Assembly: GCA_905339345.1 (NCBI GenBank)
Contig: CAJPFF010000168.1
Coordinates: 1-32,302 of the forward strand
Direction of reading: 5' to 3'
Length of the DNA stretch: 32,302 bases
DNA from: Geobacteraceae bacterium
GTDB taxonomy: Bacteria > Desulfobacterota > Desulfuromonadia > Geobacterales > Geobacteraceae
Position numbers and translations under genes: made by a program. Positions 1 to 8,058 of this stretch are shown piece after piece. Numbering within the stretch: the stretch's first letter is position 1; the number at the start of each line of letters is the position of its first letter. A model generated the notes under the pieces. The model worked only from the letters and a program-made list of their open reading frames with translations, ran no database searches and was not told where the DNA came from.

Positions 1-95
1 GGGTCAACCAGACGCTCATCGACTGGCTCACCTCGCACATTCTCACCGTAGACAAGGCGGCAAGCGAATTTCTTCTCAAGAAGATGACAGGTTAA
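1..95 (+). CDS. Bacteriohemerythrin, C-terminal end (partial)
   Basis: Only the last 30 codons are in the window, read in frame 3 and ending at TAA 93-95. The peptide contains WLTSHILTVDK, which resembles the last helix of bacteriohemerythrins (W-L-x-x-H-I-x-x-x-D-K), where the His and Asp are di-iron ligands. Hemerythrins bind O2 at a non-heme di-iron centre. The fragment is too short to tell a stand-alone protein from a hemerythrin domain at the end of a larger one. The identification rests on this single motif. Confidence 0.6.
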   Translation, partial: VNQTLIDWLTSHILTVDKAASEFLLKKMTG

Positions 96-161
96 TCCGA
101 TATACTTAACTAAGGGATGCCACGGCTTCCCAGTCAATCAACCAGAACGGCGGGGGAAGGA

Positions 162-494
162 ATGCCAGAATTTTCAGAAGTTCCGCGTGATATGGACGTA
201 TTGGATTCAATCCTGTCCAAAGAGACCAAAAACGGCTTTCTTGTTGACGTGCGCCTCGTGAAGCGGCCGCGCCAGTACGAGGCAGCCCTGTTCCTGAACG
301 GCAAATACAGGCCGGGGCCAGCGGTGCCGCGCCCCCTTGATAATCCGTCGGGAGACACGACCCACTGGATGGGGGTGCGGCCCAGCGTCGGGTTCACCAA
401 CGAGGAGGCCGACACCATCATCGACGAGGTGTCGTCCCAGAACAGGCTCCGTCGCATAACGTTCGCCGACAGATGGGGCAAGGATTACGAGTAA
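162..494 (+). CDS. Conserved-looking hypothetical protein
   Basis: A small soluble protein of about 110 residues that I do not recognise. It has no signal peptide, membrane segment or known motif. The sequence is mixed and well composed, with charged ends and a Pro/Gly-rich middle (KYRPGPAVPRPL), which argues for a real gene. It is the best frame in the interval and ends just before a strong inverted repeat. The start is uncertain. ATG 162 follows the purine run GGGGGAAGGA directly. ATG 117 adds 15 unconvincing residues, and ATG 192 (MDVLDSIL) is also possible. It lies 66 bases after the hemerythrin stop and could be co-transcribed with it. No function can be inferred. Confidence 0.6.
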   Translation: MPEFSEVPRDMDVLDSILSKETKNGFLVDVRLVKRPRQYEAALFLNGKYRPGPAVPRPLDNPSGDTTHWMGVRPSVGFTNEEADTIIDEVSSQNRLRRITFADRWGKDYE

Positions 495-516
495 CATTCC
501 TCATCGCCAGACGACA

Positions 517-556
517 AAAGCGGGACTTCGGCGCACTGCGTGCCGGGTCCCGCTTT
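517..556. terminator. Bidirectional Rho-independent terminator between convergent genes
   Basis: A perfect 10-base inverted repeat, AAAGCGGGAC (517-526) and GTCCCGCTTT (547-556), sits between the + strand gene ending at 494 and the - strand gene ending at 587. The 20-base loop can pair further. The A/T ends of the arms give short U tracts on both strands, so it may serve both convergent transcripts. Confidence 0.7.
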
Positions 557-586
557 CTGTTGCCCGCCAACGGCCGACTCCACGCC

Positions 587-1222
587 TCATCCGGGGGAGT
601 TGAGCCGCTCCGCCACCGCCAGGTAGTCTTCCCACACATCCATGTCCATGATCACCCCCTCGTCGGCCACCGGCACCAGCCGAACCTTGTCCCGGTGCCG
701 CGCGATGACGTCCCGCAGGGATGCGACCTCGCGAAGGTCATGCAGGATGGTTGCGGGGAAGAGGGTGGGGTGCCCCTTGGCGCCGTCGTGGACCGGGATG
801 AGGATGGCGTCGGGCTCTTCTCCGTGAAGGCCGACGAGGGCTGCGACGGTGGCCGGCCTGACAAGCGGATGGTCGGCCAGTGCTACGAGAATACCCGTGG
901 CGCCGGAGGCCAGGTGCGAAAGGCCCGTGCGGACCGAGTCGGCCATGTCGCAGGAGTCGGTTTCGTTGACGGCCACCACCACGGGGTAGCGGGAGACGGC
1001 CCCGGCGACCTCGTCCCCTGTGGGGCTTACCACCACGACAATCTCCCCTAAACCCGCGGCCACCAGGGTGTCGAGGCAATGGACTATGGCGGGGCGGTCG
1101 GCAAGCTGGAGCAGTTGCTTGCAAAGCCCCATCCGTTGCGACCTTCCCGCGGCCAGCAACAGGGCTGCGACAGCTATGCCCTTCTCCGTCCTTGCCGGTG
1201 CCGGCTCGCCCCTACTCTTCAT
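587..1222 (-). CDS. MocA-like molybdenum cofactor cytidylyltransferase (NTP transferase)
   Basis: About 211 residues with the nucleotidyltransferase signature LLLAAGRSQRMG near residues 21-32, followed by a Lys in CKQLLQL. This is the pattern of MobA/MocA/GlmU-type enzymes. Later acidic patches (VALADHPLV, MDMDVWEDY) fit metal and product binding. MocA joins CMP to molybdopterin to make the cytosine dinucleotide cofactor used by xanthine-dehydrogenase-family enzymes. The gene lies directly downstream of such an enzyme on the same strand, so it probably matures that enzyme's cofactor. The start at ATG 1222 is chosen because GAGGA precedes it by about 7 bases. An upstream frame to 1282 would overlap the previous gene's stop. 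Substrate (CTP or GTP) cannot be read from the sequence. Confidence 0.82.
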   Translation of the reverse strand: MKSRGEPAPARTEKGIAVAALLLAAGRSQRMGLCKQLLQLADRPAIVHCLDTLVAAGLGEIVVVVSPTGDEVAGAVSRYPVVVAVNETDSCDMADSVRTGLSHLASGATGILVALADHPLVRPATVAALVGLHGEEPDAILIPVHDGAKGHPTLFPATILHDLREVASLRDVIARHRDKVRLVPVADEGVIMDMDVWEDYLAVAERLNSPG

Positions 1223-1278
1223 GTCGTTTCCTCGCTCGCCTGTCCGCTGGAGGTATCTGCCCGAAGAGCGTCCCGTAG

Positions 1279-3453
1279 TCATTTCCCGCTCGCCGCAGCC
1301 AGAACCCGCTCCGGCGTCATGGGGAGGGTCCGCAGGCGGGCGCCGGTGACGGCGAATACGGCGTTGGCCACGGCCGGCGCCACCGGCGGGACCCCCGGCT
1401 CCCCGATTCCCCCCGGTTTTTCCGTGCTGCGGACGATATGGGTTTCCACCCGAGGCATTTCATCCATCCGGATGATGGGGTAGTCGAGGAAGTTGGACTG
1501 CTCCACCCGGCCGTTTTTGAAGGTGATGGCGCCATGGAGGGCAGCCGAGAGGCCGAAGGCGACCCCCGACTCCATCTGGGCCGCGATGATGGCGGGGTTC
1601 ACGATCCGGCCGCAATCCACGGCGCAGACGACCCGGTGGACCCGGATCTCGCCCTTTGTCCCCACCGACACCTCGGCAACCTGGGCCACGATGCTTCCGA
1701 AGGACTCGTGAACGGCGATTCCCCGGCCGCGTCCCTCGGGGAGTGCTTTCCCCCACCCGGCCTTCTCGGCGGCCAGGTCAAGGGCCCCCACGAGCCGCGG
1801 ATGCTTCTTTAGAAGCTGCCGGCGGTACTGGTAGGGGTCCTTTCCCGCCAGGTGGGCCAGTTCGTCGATGAAACCCTCTTTTACGAAGCAGGTGGCTGAG
1901 TGACCCACCGACCGCCACCAAAGGACCGGCACCCCGGCCGGCGCCATGTGGTAGTCGCAGAGAAAATTCGGAATCTCGTAGGGGGAGTCGGCGGCCCCTT
2001 CCACGGAGGTCTCGTCGATGCCGTTTTTCACCATCCCCCCCTCGAAGGGAGTGCCGATGGCGATGGACTGGCCCACGATCCGGTGCCGCCAGGCAATGGG
2101 CATTCCGGCGGCGTCGAGACCGGCGGCGAGCTCGTTATGGAAGGTGGGGCGGTACCAGCCGCCGTGGATGTCGTCTTCCCTGGTCCAGATCACCTTGGCC
2201 GGCTTGCCGATGGCCTTGGAGACCTGCACTGCCTCCCGGACGAAGTGGGAGTCGGGGACCGCCCGCCTCCCGAAGCCCCCCCCCAGAAACATGGTGCGGA
2301 GGGTTATCTTCTCGGGGGGGAGGCCGGATATTTTTGCCGCTGCATTCCGGTCACCGGTCTGCATCTGGGTTCCGGTCCAGATGTCACACCGGTCGGGCTG
2401 CACGCTCGCCACGCAGTTCAGGGGTTCCATGGGGGCGTGGGCCAGGTATGGCACCTCGTAGATCGCCTCGATCCGTTTCGCTGCCCCCTTCAGGGCGGTG
2501 TCCGGGTCTCCGCGACGGGCTGCCACGGCGCCGGGTTTTTTCGCCATTTCCGCATACTGGTCTCGCTGGCGGCCGCTGTCGAGGCCGGCCAGGGGCCCCT
2601 CGTCCCACTCGATTGCCAGGGCTTCGCGTCCCTTCAGGGCCGCCGGGAAGCTGTCGGCAACTACCGCAACCCCTGCGTCGATGGGGATGACCCGCTTTAC
2701 GCCGGGGACCTTTTCCGCCTGATCATGCCTGATTATCTTGGCCTTCGCCCCGAAGACCGGCGGCCGGGCCACCACGGCGGTGAGCATGCCGGGGATGGCC
2801 ACGTCGAGCCCGAAGATGGCGGTGCCGTTCACCTTGGCCGGGGTGTCCAGGCGCCTGACCGGCCGGCCGATGACCGTGTGCTCCTTCGGATCCTTGAGGA
2901 GCACCTCCGCAGGTGGCTTCAGCCGGGCGGCCCGTTCCGCCAGCTTTCCATAGGAGAGGCGTCTGCCGCTGGCCCGGTGGAGGACAAACCCCTTTTCGGC
3001 CCGGCACTGGTCCGGCTTAACCTTCCACTCCCTGGCAGCGGCGGCGATGAGCATCATCCGGGCCGCGGCCCCCGCCTTCGCGAGGCGCTCCCATTCGGTC
3101 CTCACGCTCGTGCTCCCGCCGGTGGCCTGGATCCCCCATTCGGCGTGGTTGTAGTCCGGTGTTACCGGTGCCGCCTCCACCCGGATGATGGAAGGATCCA
3201 CCTCCAGTTCCTCGGCCACGATCATGGGGAGCGCCGTATAGACCCCCTGACCCATCTCCGACTTGTTGACGATAACGGTGATGGAGTCGTCGGTGCCGAT
3301 CCGGATGAAGGCGTTGGGGGCGAAGGTCTCGCCGGGGGGCTCCATGCCTGCGGCGGTCCCCAACGGGAGGTGGACCCCGATGATCAGCCCTCCCCCCAGG
3401 ACGGCTCCTGCCTTGAGAAAGTCGCGACGGTTCATGGTGACGATCCCGCTCAT
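1279..3453 (-). CDS. iorB: Isoquinoline 1-oxidoreductase-like molybdopterin-binding subunit, Tat-exported
   Basis: A 724-residue large subunit of the xanthine dehydrogenase/aldehyde oxidase family, close to the usual IorB length. The N-terminus has a twin-arginine signal, NRRDFLKAG followed by a Gly/Leu/Ile-rich stretch, so it is expected in the periplasm. Family motifs include [19 protein letters not shown], and near the end [10 protein letters not shown], which carries the catalytic Glu. Such enzymes hydroxylate N-heterocycles or oxidise aldehydes using water, passing electrons to 2Fe-2S centres. The start at 3453 overlaps the stop of the small-subunit gene as ATGA, with GGAGG 7 bases upstream, which implies coupled translation. 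The actual substrate is unknown, and the isoquinoline name is by family only. Confidence 0.88.
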   Translation of the reverse strand: MSGIVTMNRRDFLKAGAVLGGGLIIGVHLPLGTAAGMEPPGETFAPNAFIRIGTDDSITVIVNKSEMGQGVYTALPMIVAEELEVDPSIIRVEAAPVTPDYNHAEWGIQATGGSTSVRTEWERLAKAGAAARMMLIAAAAREWKVKPDQCRAEKGFVLHRASGRRLSYGKLAERAARLKPPAEVLLKDPKEHTVIGRPVRRLDTPAKVNGTAIFGLDVAIPGMLTAVVARPPVFGAKAKIIRHDQAEKVPGVKRVIPIDAGVAVVADSFPAALKGREALAIEWDEGPLAGLDSGRQRDQYAEMAKKPGAVAARRGDPDTALKGAAKRIEAIYEVPYLAHAPMEPLNCVASVQPDRCDIWTGTQMQTGDRNAAAKISGLPPEKITLRTMFLGGGFGRRAVPDSHFVREAVQVSKAIGKPAKVIWTREDDIHGGWYRPTFHNELAAGLDAAGMPIAWRHRIVGQSIAIGTPFEGGMVKNGIDETSVEGAADSPYEIPNFLCDYHMAPAGVPVLWWRSVGHSATCFVKEGFIDELAHLAGKDPYQYRRQLLKKHPRLVGALDLAAEKAGWGKALPEGRGRGIAVHESFGSIVAQVAEVSVGTKGEIRVHRVVCAVDCGRIVNPAIIAAQMESGVAFGLSAALHGAITFKNGRVEQSNFLDYPIIRMDEMPRVETHIVRSTEKPGGIGEPGVPPVAPAVANAVFAVTGARLRTLPMTPERVLAAASGK

Positions 3454-3914
3454 GGCGCACCTCCCTTGGACGTCGTGCCGGCGGCCCGGTGAATCGCCGT
3501 GCGGATCCGCTGGTAGGTGCCGCAGCGGCAGAGAATCCCCTCCATGGCCTCGTCGATGGCCGCGTCGTCGGGTTTCGGATTGGCGGCCAGAAGCGCCGTG
3601 GCCGCCATGATCTGGCCCGGCTGGCACCAGCCGCACTGGGGGACATCATCGGCGATCCAGGCCTGTTTCACCGGGTGAGATTCGGGAATCCCCTCGATGG
3701 TGGTGACTTCCTTGCCGGCCACGGCCGACACGGGGGTGACGCAGGAGCGGATCGCCCGCCCCTCCACATGGACGGTGCAGGCGCCGCAGAGCGACATGCC
3801 GCAGCCGTATTTGGTTCCCGTCAGGCCGATCACCTCCCGGATTACCCAGAGGAGCGGCGTATCGGGGGGGACGCTCACCTGGTGGCGCGTGCCGTTGACG
3901 ATCAGGGTGATCAT
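3450..3914 (-). CDS. iorA: IorA-type (2Fe-2S)-binding subunit of molybdenum hydroxylase
   Basis: A 154-residue two-cluster ferredoxin subunit. The N-terminal plant-type 2Fe-2S domain has Cys 38, 43, 46 and 58 ([14 protein letters not shown], then SCV). The C-terminal helical domain has Cys 94 and 97 (QCGWCQPGQ) and Cys 129 and 131 (CRCGTYQRI). It relays electrons from the molybdenum site of the partner encoded immediately downstream. It has no signal peptide of its own, so it would have to be carried through the Tat pathway bound to IorB, as is known for this family. The ATG at 3914 has GGAGGGAGGAAACC upstream. No FAD subunit is encoded nearby, which fits the two-subunit Ior class with a membrane or cytochrome electron acceptor. 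Confidence 0.9.
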   Translation of the reverse strand: MITLIVNGTRHQVSVPPDTPLLWVIREVIGLTGTKYGCGMSLCGACTVHVEGRAIRSCVTPVSAVAGKEVTTIEGIPESHPVKQAWIADDVPQCGWCQPGQIMAATALLAANPKPDDAAIDEAMEGILCRCGTYQRIRTAIHRAAGTTSKGGAP

Positions 3915-3946
3915 GGGTTTCCTCCCTCCGGTGGCGGGTAGGCGAA

Positions 3947-4564
3947 CTACCGCACCGTGAAGCTGGTTTCGCGGCTATCCTTTGCCGTGGCGGTCCTGAC
4001 CGTCGAGATCACCCGGTAGCTCCCCTTCTTGGCATCGGTGGGGAGGACGATGGGGATGGTGAAGGTGTAGGTGCCGCCGCCGTGGGTCACCATGGCCTCG
4101 GGATTGCCGACGAGTTCGCCGCCAAAGTAGATCTCGACCGATTCGGTCAACCCCACCTGTTCGCCGGTGGTCGGAGTGAGGAGGGCATAGGTGGTCTGGA
4201 CTTCAAGCCGTTCTCCCGGATTGACGGACGAGGGGGTAGTGGTAACGTTTTCGAGCCGCACCATGGTTCCTGACGAGGGTTGGACGTTGTACTTGGCGGA
4301 GGTCTCTTCGGCGGTGAGTTTCTTGTCGATGGTGTAGTTGCCTATCACGCCGCCGATGAGCGCGCCGGCCAGACCGCCCAGAAGGGCACCCTTGGTCCGC
4401 GACCCCTCTCCTGCCAGCACCGCGCCGGCAAGGGCACCTGCGGCGCCGCCGTAGCCGGCTCCCTTTGCCGCCCCCTCGTGCTCCTTCGGGACGGTGCCGC
4501 ACCCTGCGATGCCGACCAACGTGAATGCTGCCAGCGTGATGAGTGAAATCAGCCTGATTTTCAT
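3947..4564 (-). CDS. Glycine-zipper lipoprotein
   Basis: A 205-residue protein with a lipoprotein signal peptide and lipobox IAGC (Cys 22). It is followed by a Gly/Ala-rich glycine-zipper segment, roughly residues 34-75 ([33 protein letters not shown]), as in the 17-kDa surface antigen/YMGG family. The C-terminal half, about residues 95-205, reads as a beta-rich extracytoplasmic domain with NPGERLEV and [10 protein letters not shown]. It is probably anchored to the outer or inner membrane. It lies 32 bases upstream of iorA on the same strand and may share its transcript. A functional link to the hydroxylase is not evident. Specific function unknown. Confidence 0.75.
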   Translation of the reverse strand: MKIRLISLITLAAFTLVGIAGCGTVPKEHEGAAKGAGYGGAAGALAGAVLAGEGSRTKGALLGGLAGALIGGVIGNYTIDKKLTAEETSAKYNVQPSSGTMVRLENVTTTPSSVNPGERLEVQTTYALLTPTTGEQVGLTESVEIYFGGELVGNPEAMVTHGGGTYTFTIPIVLPTDAKKGSYRVISTVRTATAKDSRETSFTVR

Positions 4565-4644
4565 AATGTCCCTCCGTGGTCCGTGGTGGTACCCCTGGCG
4601 CCGCCGGGCGCAGAGCGTTCCGGCCCATGCCGGTTAACGGAAAA

Positions 4645-4672
4645 AGTATAGCCGGGAGAGGAGCGAATGCAA
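4645..4672 (-). promoter_or_regulatory. Candidate sigma70-type promoter for the lipoprotein-iorAB block
   Basis: On the minus strand a -10 TATACT (4645-4650) lies 16 bases after a weak -35 TTGCAT (4667-4672). It would give a leader of about 75 bases before the lipoprotein start at 4564. The -10 matches 5 of 6 consensus bases, but the -35 matches only 3 of 6. Confidence 0.35.
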
Positions 4673-4715
4673 GGAGTGGGAGGGGCGAGGAGTGGGAGAA
4701 GGGAGGTGGGGCGTG

Positions 4716-5951
4716 TCAGGTGCAGATACGGTTGCGGCCGCTCCCCTTGGCCCGGTAGAGGGCCTGGTCGGCGGCCTTGATGACGTCGGCGGGGCGGCGA
4801 CGATCGCCGCCGCTCTCGGCCACGCCGATGCTGACGGTGACCGAAACGGTGCCTCTGTTCTGGCCGGAGCCGTAGCGGAGTTTCTTCCCCTCTCGCGACG
4901 AGCTGGGGCGGTCAGTGCTGCGCAGGCGCATCTGGTAGTCGGCGATGGTGCGGCGCAGTTCTTCCAGGCTTCCGAGAACCTCCTCGCGCCCCTTGCGGGG
5001 GAAGAGGATGGTGAATTCTTCGCCGCCGTAGCGGTAGACCGTTCCGCCCCCACCCACGCCCCGCAGCTTCGAAGCCACCATCCGCAGCACCTGGTCTCCC
5101 ACGTCGTGGCCGTAGGTGTCGTTGAACTTCTTGAAGTGGTCCACGTCGACCATGGCAACGGCGTAACGTCGTCCGAGCCAGGTGAGCTGTTCGTTGAGGG
5201 CGCGGCGGGAGGGGAGTCCCGTCAGGTCGTCTTTGAAGGCCATGTTGTAGGAGTCCTTCAGGACCCCCAGCGTGAGGATGGCTGCGGCGGCGGTCATGAA
5301 AACAGGCGTGACGTGCTCCGTCCCGATGCCGTTGCAGGCCACCGCAAAGGCTGTCATGACACCCAGAAGGCTCGCGTCGATGGGAGACTGCCGCATGCAG
5401 GCCCGGCCGGCTACTACGAGGGCCCCGAGGACGATCACCGGCAGGGCCGGCTGGGGAAGCAGGAGCCCGCCCAGGAGATGGCTCTCCGTAAACCGGCAGG
5501 AAAGGAACTGCTGTACCACCAGGTGTCCCGGTTCCATGGCCCATCCGACGAAGAGTGCCTGGAGCCCCAGGAAGGCGAAGCGGAGCCTGCCGGCCACGGT
5601 CGCGATCCCCCGCTCGCGCATGAGGGAGAAGAGGGCGATGTTCAGGGGGACGAGGACGCAGACCGCCTGAAAGAGAACCGTGGCCGTGATCCCCGTCGGC
5701 GCCCCCCTCAGGTGAACCCGAAAGCTCCAGTAGGCGGCGGCCAGGACGAGAAACATGAAGAAGGCCCGGCCCCGGTGGAAGTGAAGGGAGAGCATGGTCC
5801 CCAGGGCCATGGTAAGGTAGGGGGTGAAGGGGAGAAGCTCCAGCCGTCCCGGCGGCAGCGCGGCCACCTGGGGGAAGAACCAGCCGGTGGCCCCAAGGAG
5901 CAGAGCGGGAATGAGGAATATGGTGAAGTTTTTAAGGGGGATTGCCTGCAC
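4716..5951 (-). CDS. Membrane diguanylate cyclase (GGDEF domain)
   Basis: A 411-residue protein. Residues 1-230 contain about six or seven hydrophobic segments. The GGDEF domain runs from about 238 to 411 and includes DDLTGLPSRRAL, VDVDHFKKFNDTYGH and the active site GGEEF at 309-313. It is expected to make c-di-GMP from two GTP at the inner membrane. The inhibitory RxxD site normally found just before GGDEF is absent (the sequence is RGVGGGGTVYRYGGEEF), so simple product inhibition at that site is unlikely. The start is GTG 5951, with AAGGAG about 10 bases upstream. The N-terminal sensor resembles no domain I can name, so the signal is unknown. It is transcribed on its own or behind the phosphoesterase upstream. 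Confidence 0.9.
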   Translation of the reverse strand: MQAIPLKNFTIFLIPALLLGATGWFFPQVAALPPGRLELLPFTPYLTMALGTMLSLHFHRGRAFFMFLVLAAAYWSFRVHLRGAPTGITATVLFQAVCVLVPLNIALFSLMRERGIATVAGRLRFAFLGLQALFVGWAMEPGHLVVQQFLSCRFTESHLLGGLLLPQPALPVIVLGALVVAGRACMRQSPIDASLLGVMTAFAVACNGIGTEHVTPVFMTAAAAILTLGVLKDSYNMAFKDDLTGLPSRRALNEQLTWLGRRYAVAMVDVDHFKKFNDTYGHDVGDQVLRMVASKLRGVGGGGTVYRYGGEEFTILFPRKGREEVLGSLEELRRTIADYQMRLRSTDRPSSSREGKKLRYGSGQNRGTVSVTVSIGVAESGGDRRRPADVIKAADQALYRAKGSGRNRICT

Positions 5952-6025
5952 GTTGCGAGGGCTCCTTGGTGATAGGACCTAACAAACGTATCGGGGGAAA
6001 ATGAGAAAACTTTAGCCGATATTCT

Positions 6026-6706
6026 CTAGTCGATATTCTCCTGGAAGGAGAGCGTCATGGAATCGAGTTCGAGGGCGGCCAGGCATCCCATGCCGGCTCG
6101 CCCCGGATAGACGCAGCCGTTGTCCAGGACGATCCGGTCGGTGGCAAGGCCCCGGAGGATTTCGGTGCGGCTCATCGGGGTGTGGCCGCCGATTACGCGC
6201 CGTCCCTCGATCATCTCCTTCCGGACCTCCAGGGAGCGGCTCCAGAGCATTGTCTCCGTGTCGGCAAAGGGGGAGGGGATGGCGAAGTTGAGGCTTGCGT
6301 GGACCAGGACGAAATCGGGGAGAATGCGGTAGTAGGGCATCTCTGCCATGAAGCGGCGGTAGGGGAGGGGGATCTCGCAGGCATCCTCCACACCGAAGCT
6401 GTCGAGGGTGGCGCGGCCGCCGTTGAGGAGCCACATCCGGAAAAAATCGCGGTCTCCGCAGCTGTTCAGGAACATCTCCTCGTGGTTTCCCCGCACGGGG
6501 TAGACCCGGTATCCCTTCATCACGAGACCCATGAGGATGTCGAGGACCTCCCGGCTGCGGGGGCCCCGGTCGATGTAATCACCGAGGAGGTAGAGCTCGT
6601 CGCGGCGCTTCAGGTGGATTACCTCCCGGAGGAGCCGGTCCAGGGTCAGGGCGCAGCCGTGGATATCGGGGATGACAAAGCGGTGGGAAAGGTGAACTCT
6701 TTTCAA
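6026..6706 (-). CDS. PPP-family metallophosphoesterase (ApaH/serine-threonine phosphatase-like)
   Basis: A 226-residue protein with the full metal-binding set of the PPP phosphatases: PDIHG (residues 13-17), GDYIDRGP (42-49), GNHEE (73-77) and GGHTP (about residue 173). The family contains symmetrical Ap4A hydrolases and bacterial Ser/Thr protein phosphatases. At 226 residues it fits the PrpA/lambda-type phosphatases better than E. coli ApaH (about 280). The substrate cannot be assigned. The start appears to be TTG 6706: an in-frame stop lies just upstream and no ATG or GTG precedes the first motif. There is no strong ribosome-binding site. It is divergent from bioF. Confidence 0.82.
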   Translation of the reverse strand: MKRVHLSHRFVIPDIHGCALTLDRLLREVIHLKRRDELYLLGDYIDRGPRSREVLDILMGLVMKGYRVYPVRGNHEEMFLNSCGDRDFFRMWLLNGGRATLDSFGVEDACEIPLPYRRFMAEMPYYRILPDFVLVHASLNFAIPSPFADTETMLWSRSLEVRKEMIEGRRVIGGHTPMSRTEILRGLATDRIVLDNGCVYPGRAGMGCLAALELDSMTLSFQENID

Positions 6707-6799
6707 GGGGATACCATTAAATCAAAATTCTTACGGAGGAATGAACCTTTATAGCACGCGAGCCCCACCCAAGTAAACCGCCATGACGTGTCGTTTGGT

Positions 6800-6829
6800 C
6801 GTTAACCAGCTGTGTTGGTCTGGTTGACG
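6800..6829 (+). promoter_or_regulatory. BirA-like biotin operator upstream of bioF
   Basis: CGTTAACC (6800-6807) and GGTTGACG (6822-6829) form an inverted repeat with 7 of 8 bases paired and a spacer of exactly 14. Known bacterial BirA operators have the form TTGTAAACC-N14/15-GGTTTACAA or TGTTAACC-like variants. Half-site sequence, spacing and position upstream of a biotin operon all agree. The right half covers the -35 hexamer of the candidate bioF promoter, as expected for repression. Confidence 0.65.
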
Positions 6830-6853
6830 GTTGGGTGGCGAGTGTGCTACAAA
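6824..6853 (+). promoter_or_regulatory. Candidate promoter of bioF-bioH-bioC
   Basis: A -35 TTGACG (6824-6829) and a -10 TACAAA (6848-6853) are separated by 18 bases. This predicts a start near 6860 and a short leader before GTG 6880. The -35 matches 5 of 6 bases and the -10 matches 4 of 6. It overlaps the right half of the BirA-like dyad. Confidence 0.5.
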
Positions 6854-6879
6854 CGGGTGCACGTGCGAAAGGAGAATCC

Positions 6880-8055
6880 GTGTCAAAGGGCTTTGCTGAA
6901 GAGCTGGAGGCGCTGAAGACCCAGGGGCTGCACCGGAGGATGCGATGCATCGCCGGGAGCCAGGGGAGCCGGGTCGTTGTGGATGGAAAGGAGGCGCTCC
7001 TGCTCTGTTCCAACAACTACCTGGGGCTTGCCGACCACCCCCGCCTCGCGGAAGCGGCGATCCGGGCCGTGGAGCGTTACGGCACCGGCAGCGGCGCCTC
7101 GCGCCTCGTCTCGGGCACCATGGAGCTTCACGAAGCCCTTGAGGAGCGGCTGGCCCGTTTCAAGGGGACCGAAGCGGCGCTCGTATTCAACTCGGGCTAC
7201 GCTGCCAACAGCGGCATCATCCCGGCGCTGGCGGGGAAGGGGGACCTGGTCTTTTCCGACCGGCTCAACCACGCGAGCATCGTTGACGGTTGTCTCCTCT
7301 CCCGGGCCACGATGGTCCGCTATCCCCACAACGACATGGCGGCCCTGCGGCGCCTGCTGGAACGGCATGAAACCGCCGGCCGGCGGCTCATCGTCACCGA
7401 CGGGGTCTTCAGCATGGACGGCGACATGGCCCCGCTCCGGGAACTGGCGGCCCTCAAACGGGAGTTCGGCGCCCTCCTCATGGTGGACGATGCCCACGGC
7501 ACCGGGGTTCTCGGTGCCACTGGACGGGGAAGCGCGGAACTTCAGGGGGTCATGACGGAGATCGACATCCACATGGGAACTCTTGGCAAGGCCCTTGGCA
7601 GCTTTGGCGCCTACGCCGCAGCCTCCGGGGAGATCGTCGACTACCTGGCAAACCGGGCCCGCAGCTTCATCTTCTCCACCTCGCTTCCCCCTGCGGTCCT
7701 GGCCGCCTCCCTGGCCGCCATCGACCTGATCGACTCCCCCGAGGGAGCAGCGCTTCGGCAGCGGCTCAAAAGGAACACGGCCTTCTTCCGGGATAGCCTG
7801 GGCGCCGCAGGTTTCGATACCATGGGGAGCGAGACCCAGATCGTTCCCCTCTTCGTGGGGAGGGCCGAGCAGACCATGACGTTCACGTCCCGTCTCCTGG
7901 AGGAAGGGGTCTTTGCCCAGGGGATTCGCCCCCCGACGGTCCCGGCCGGTACCTGCCGGCTCCGCTGCACCCTCATGGCGACCCACGGGGAGGAGGATCT
8001 GGCTCGGGCGGCGGAGCTCATTGCGGGAATCGGCAGAGAGATGGGGGTAATCTGA
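6880..8055 (+). CDS. bioF: 8-amino-7-oxononanoate synthase
   Basis: A 391-residue PLP enzyme of the alpha-oxoamine synthase family. It condenses pimeloyl-ACP (or -CoA) with L-alanine to give 8-amino-7-oxononanoate, releasing CO2. Visible motifs are [12 protein letters not shown] (substrate site), [13 protein letters not shown], the PLP-contacting DDAHGTG near 203-209, and the Schiff-base lysine K237 in LGKALGSFG. The start GTG 6880 is preferred because GGAG lies 5 bases upstream; an upstream frame to 6835 would run into the promoter. It is followed after 3 bases by bioH and then by an overlapping bioC, so this is an operon for the early steps of biotin synthesis. bioA, bioD and bioB are not in the window. 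Confidence 0.93.
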   Translation: MSKGFAEELEALKTQGLHRRMRCIAGSQGSRVVVDGKEALLLCSNNYLGLADHPRLAEAAIRAVERYGTGSGASRLVSGTMELHEALEERLARFKGTEAALVFNSGYAANSGIIPALAGKGDLVFSDRLNHASIVDGCLLSRATMVRYPHNDMAALRRLLERHETAGRRLIVTDGVFSMDGDMAPLRELAALKREFGALLMVDDAHGTGVLGATGRGSAELQGVMTEIDIHMGTLGKALGSFGAYAAASGEIVDYLANRARSFIFSTSLPPAVLAASLAAIDLIDSPEGAALRQRLKRNTAFFRDSLGAAGFDTMGSETQIVPLFVGRAEQTMTFTSRLLEEGVFAQGIRPPTVPAGTCRLRCTLMATHGEEDLARAAELIAGIGREMGVI

Positions 8056-8058
8056 CCG

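Noticed and set aside
34-95. Attachment site or mobile element at the left edge
   Set aside because: No direct repeats, integrase or tRNA gene were seen near it.
1900-3492. 530-codon + strand frame opposite iorB
   Set aside because: It is antisense to a gene with complete family motifs. Its composition (runs of Gly, His, Asp and Pro) is that of a GC-rich shadow frame.
4692-5972. 426-codon + strand frame opposite the diguanylate cyclase
   Set aside because: Antisense to a clear GGDEF protein; composition rich in Gly, Glu and His, typical of a shadow frame.
6741-6776. 11-codon frame after GGAGGA upstream of bioF
   Set aside because: The Shine-Dalgarno-like sequence abuts the ATG with no spacer. 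The frame lies upstream of the predicted bioF promoter, so it would not be in the leader.
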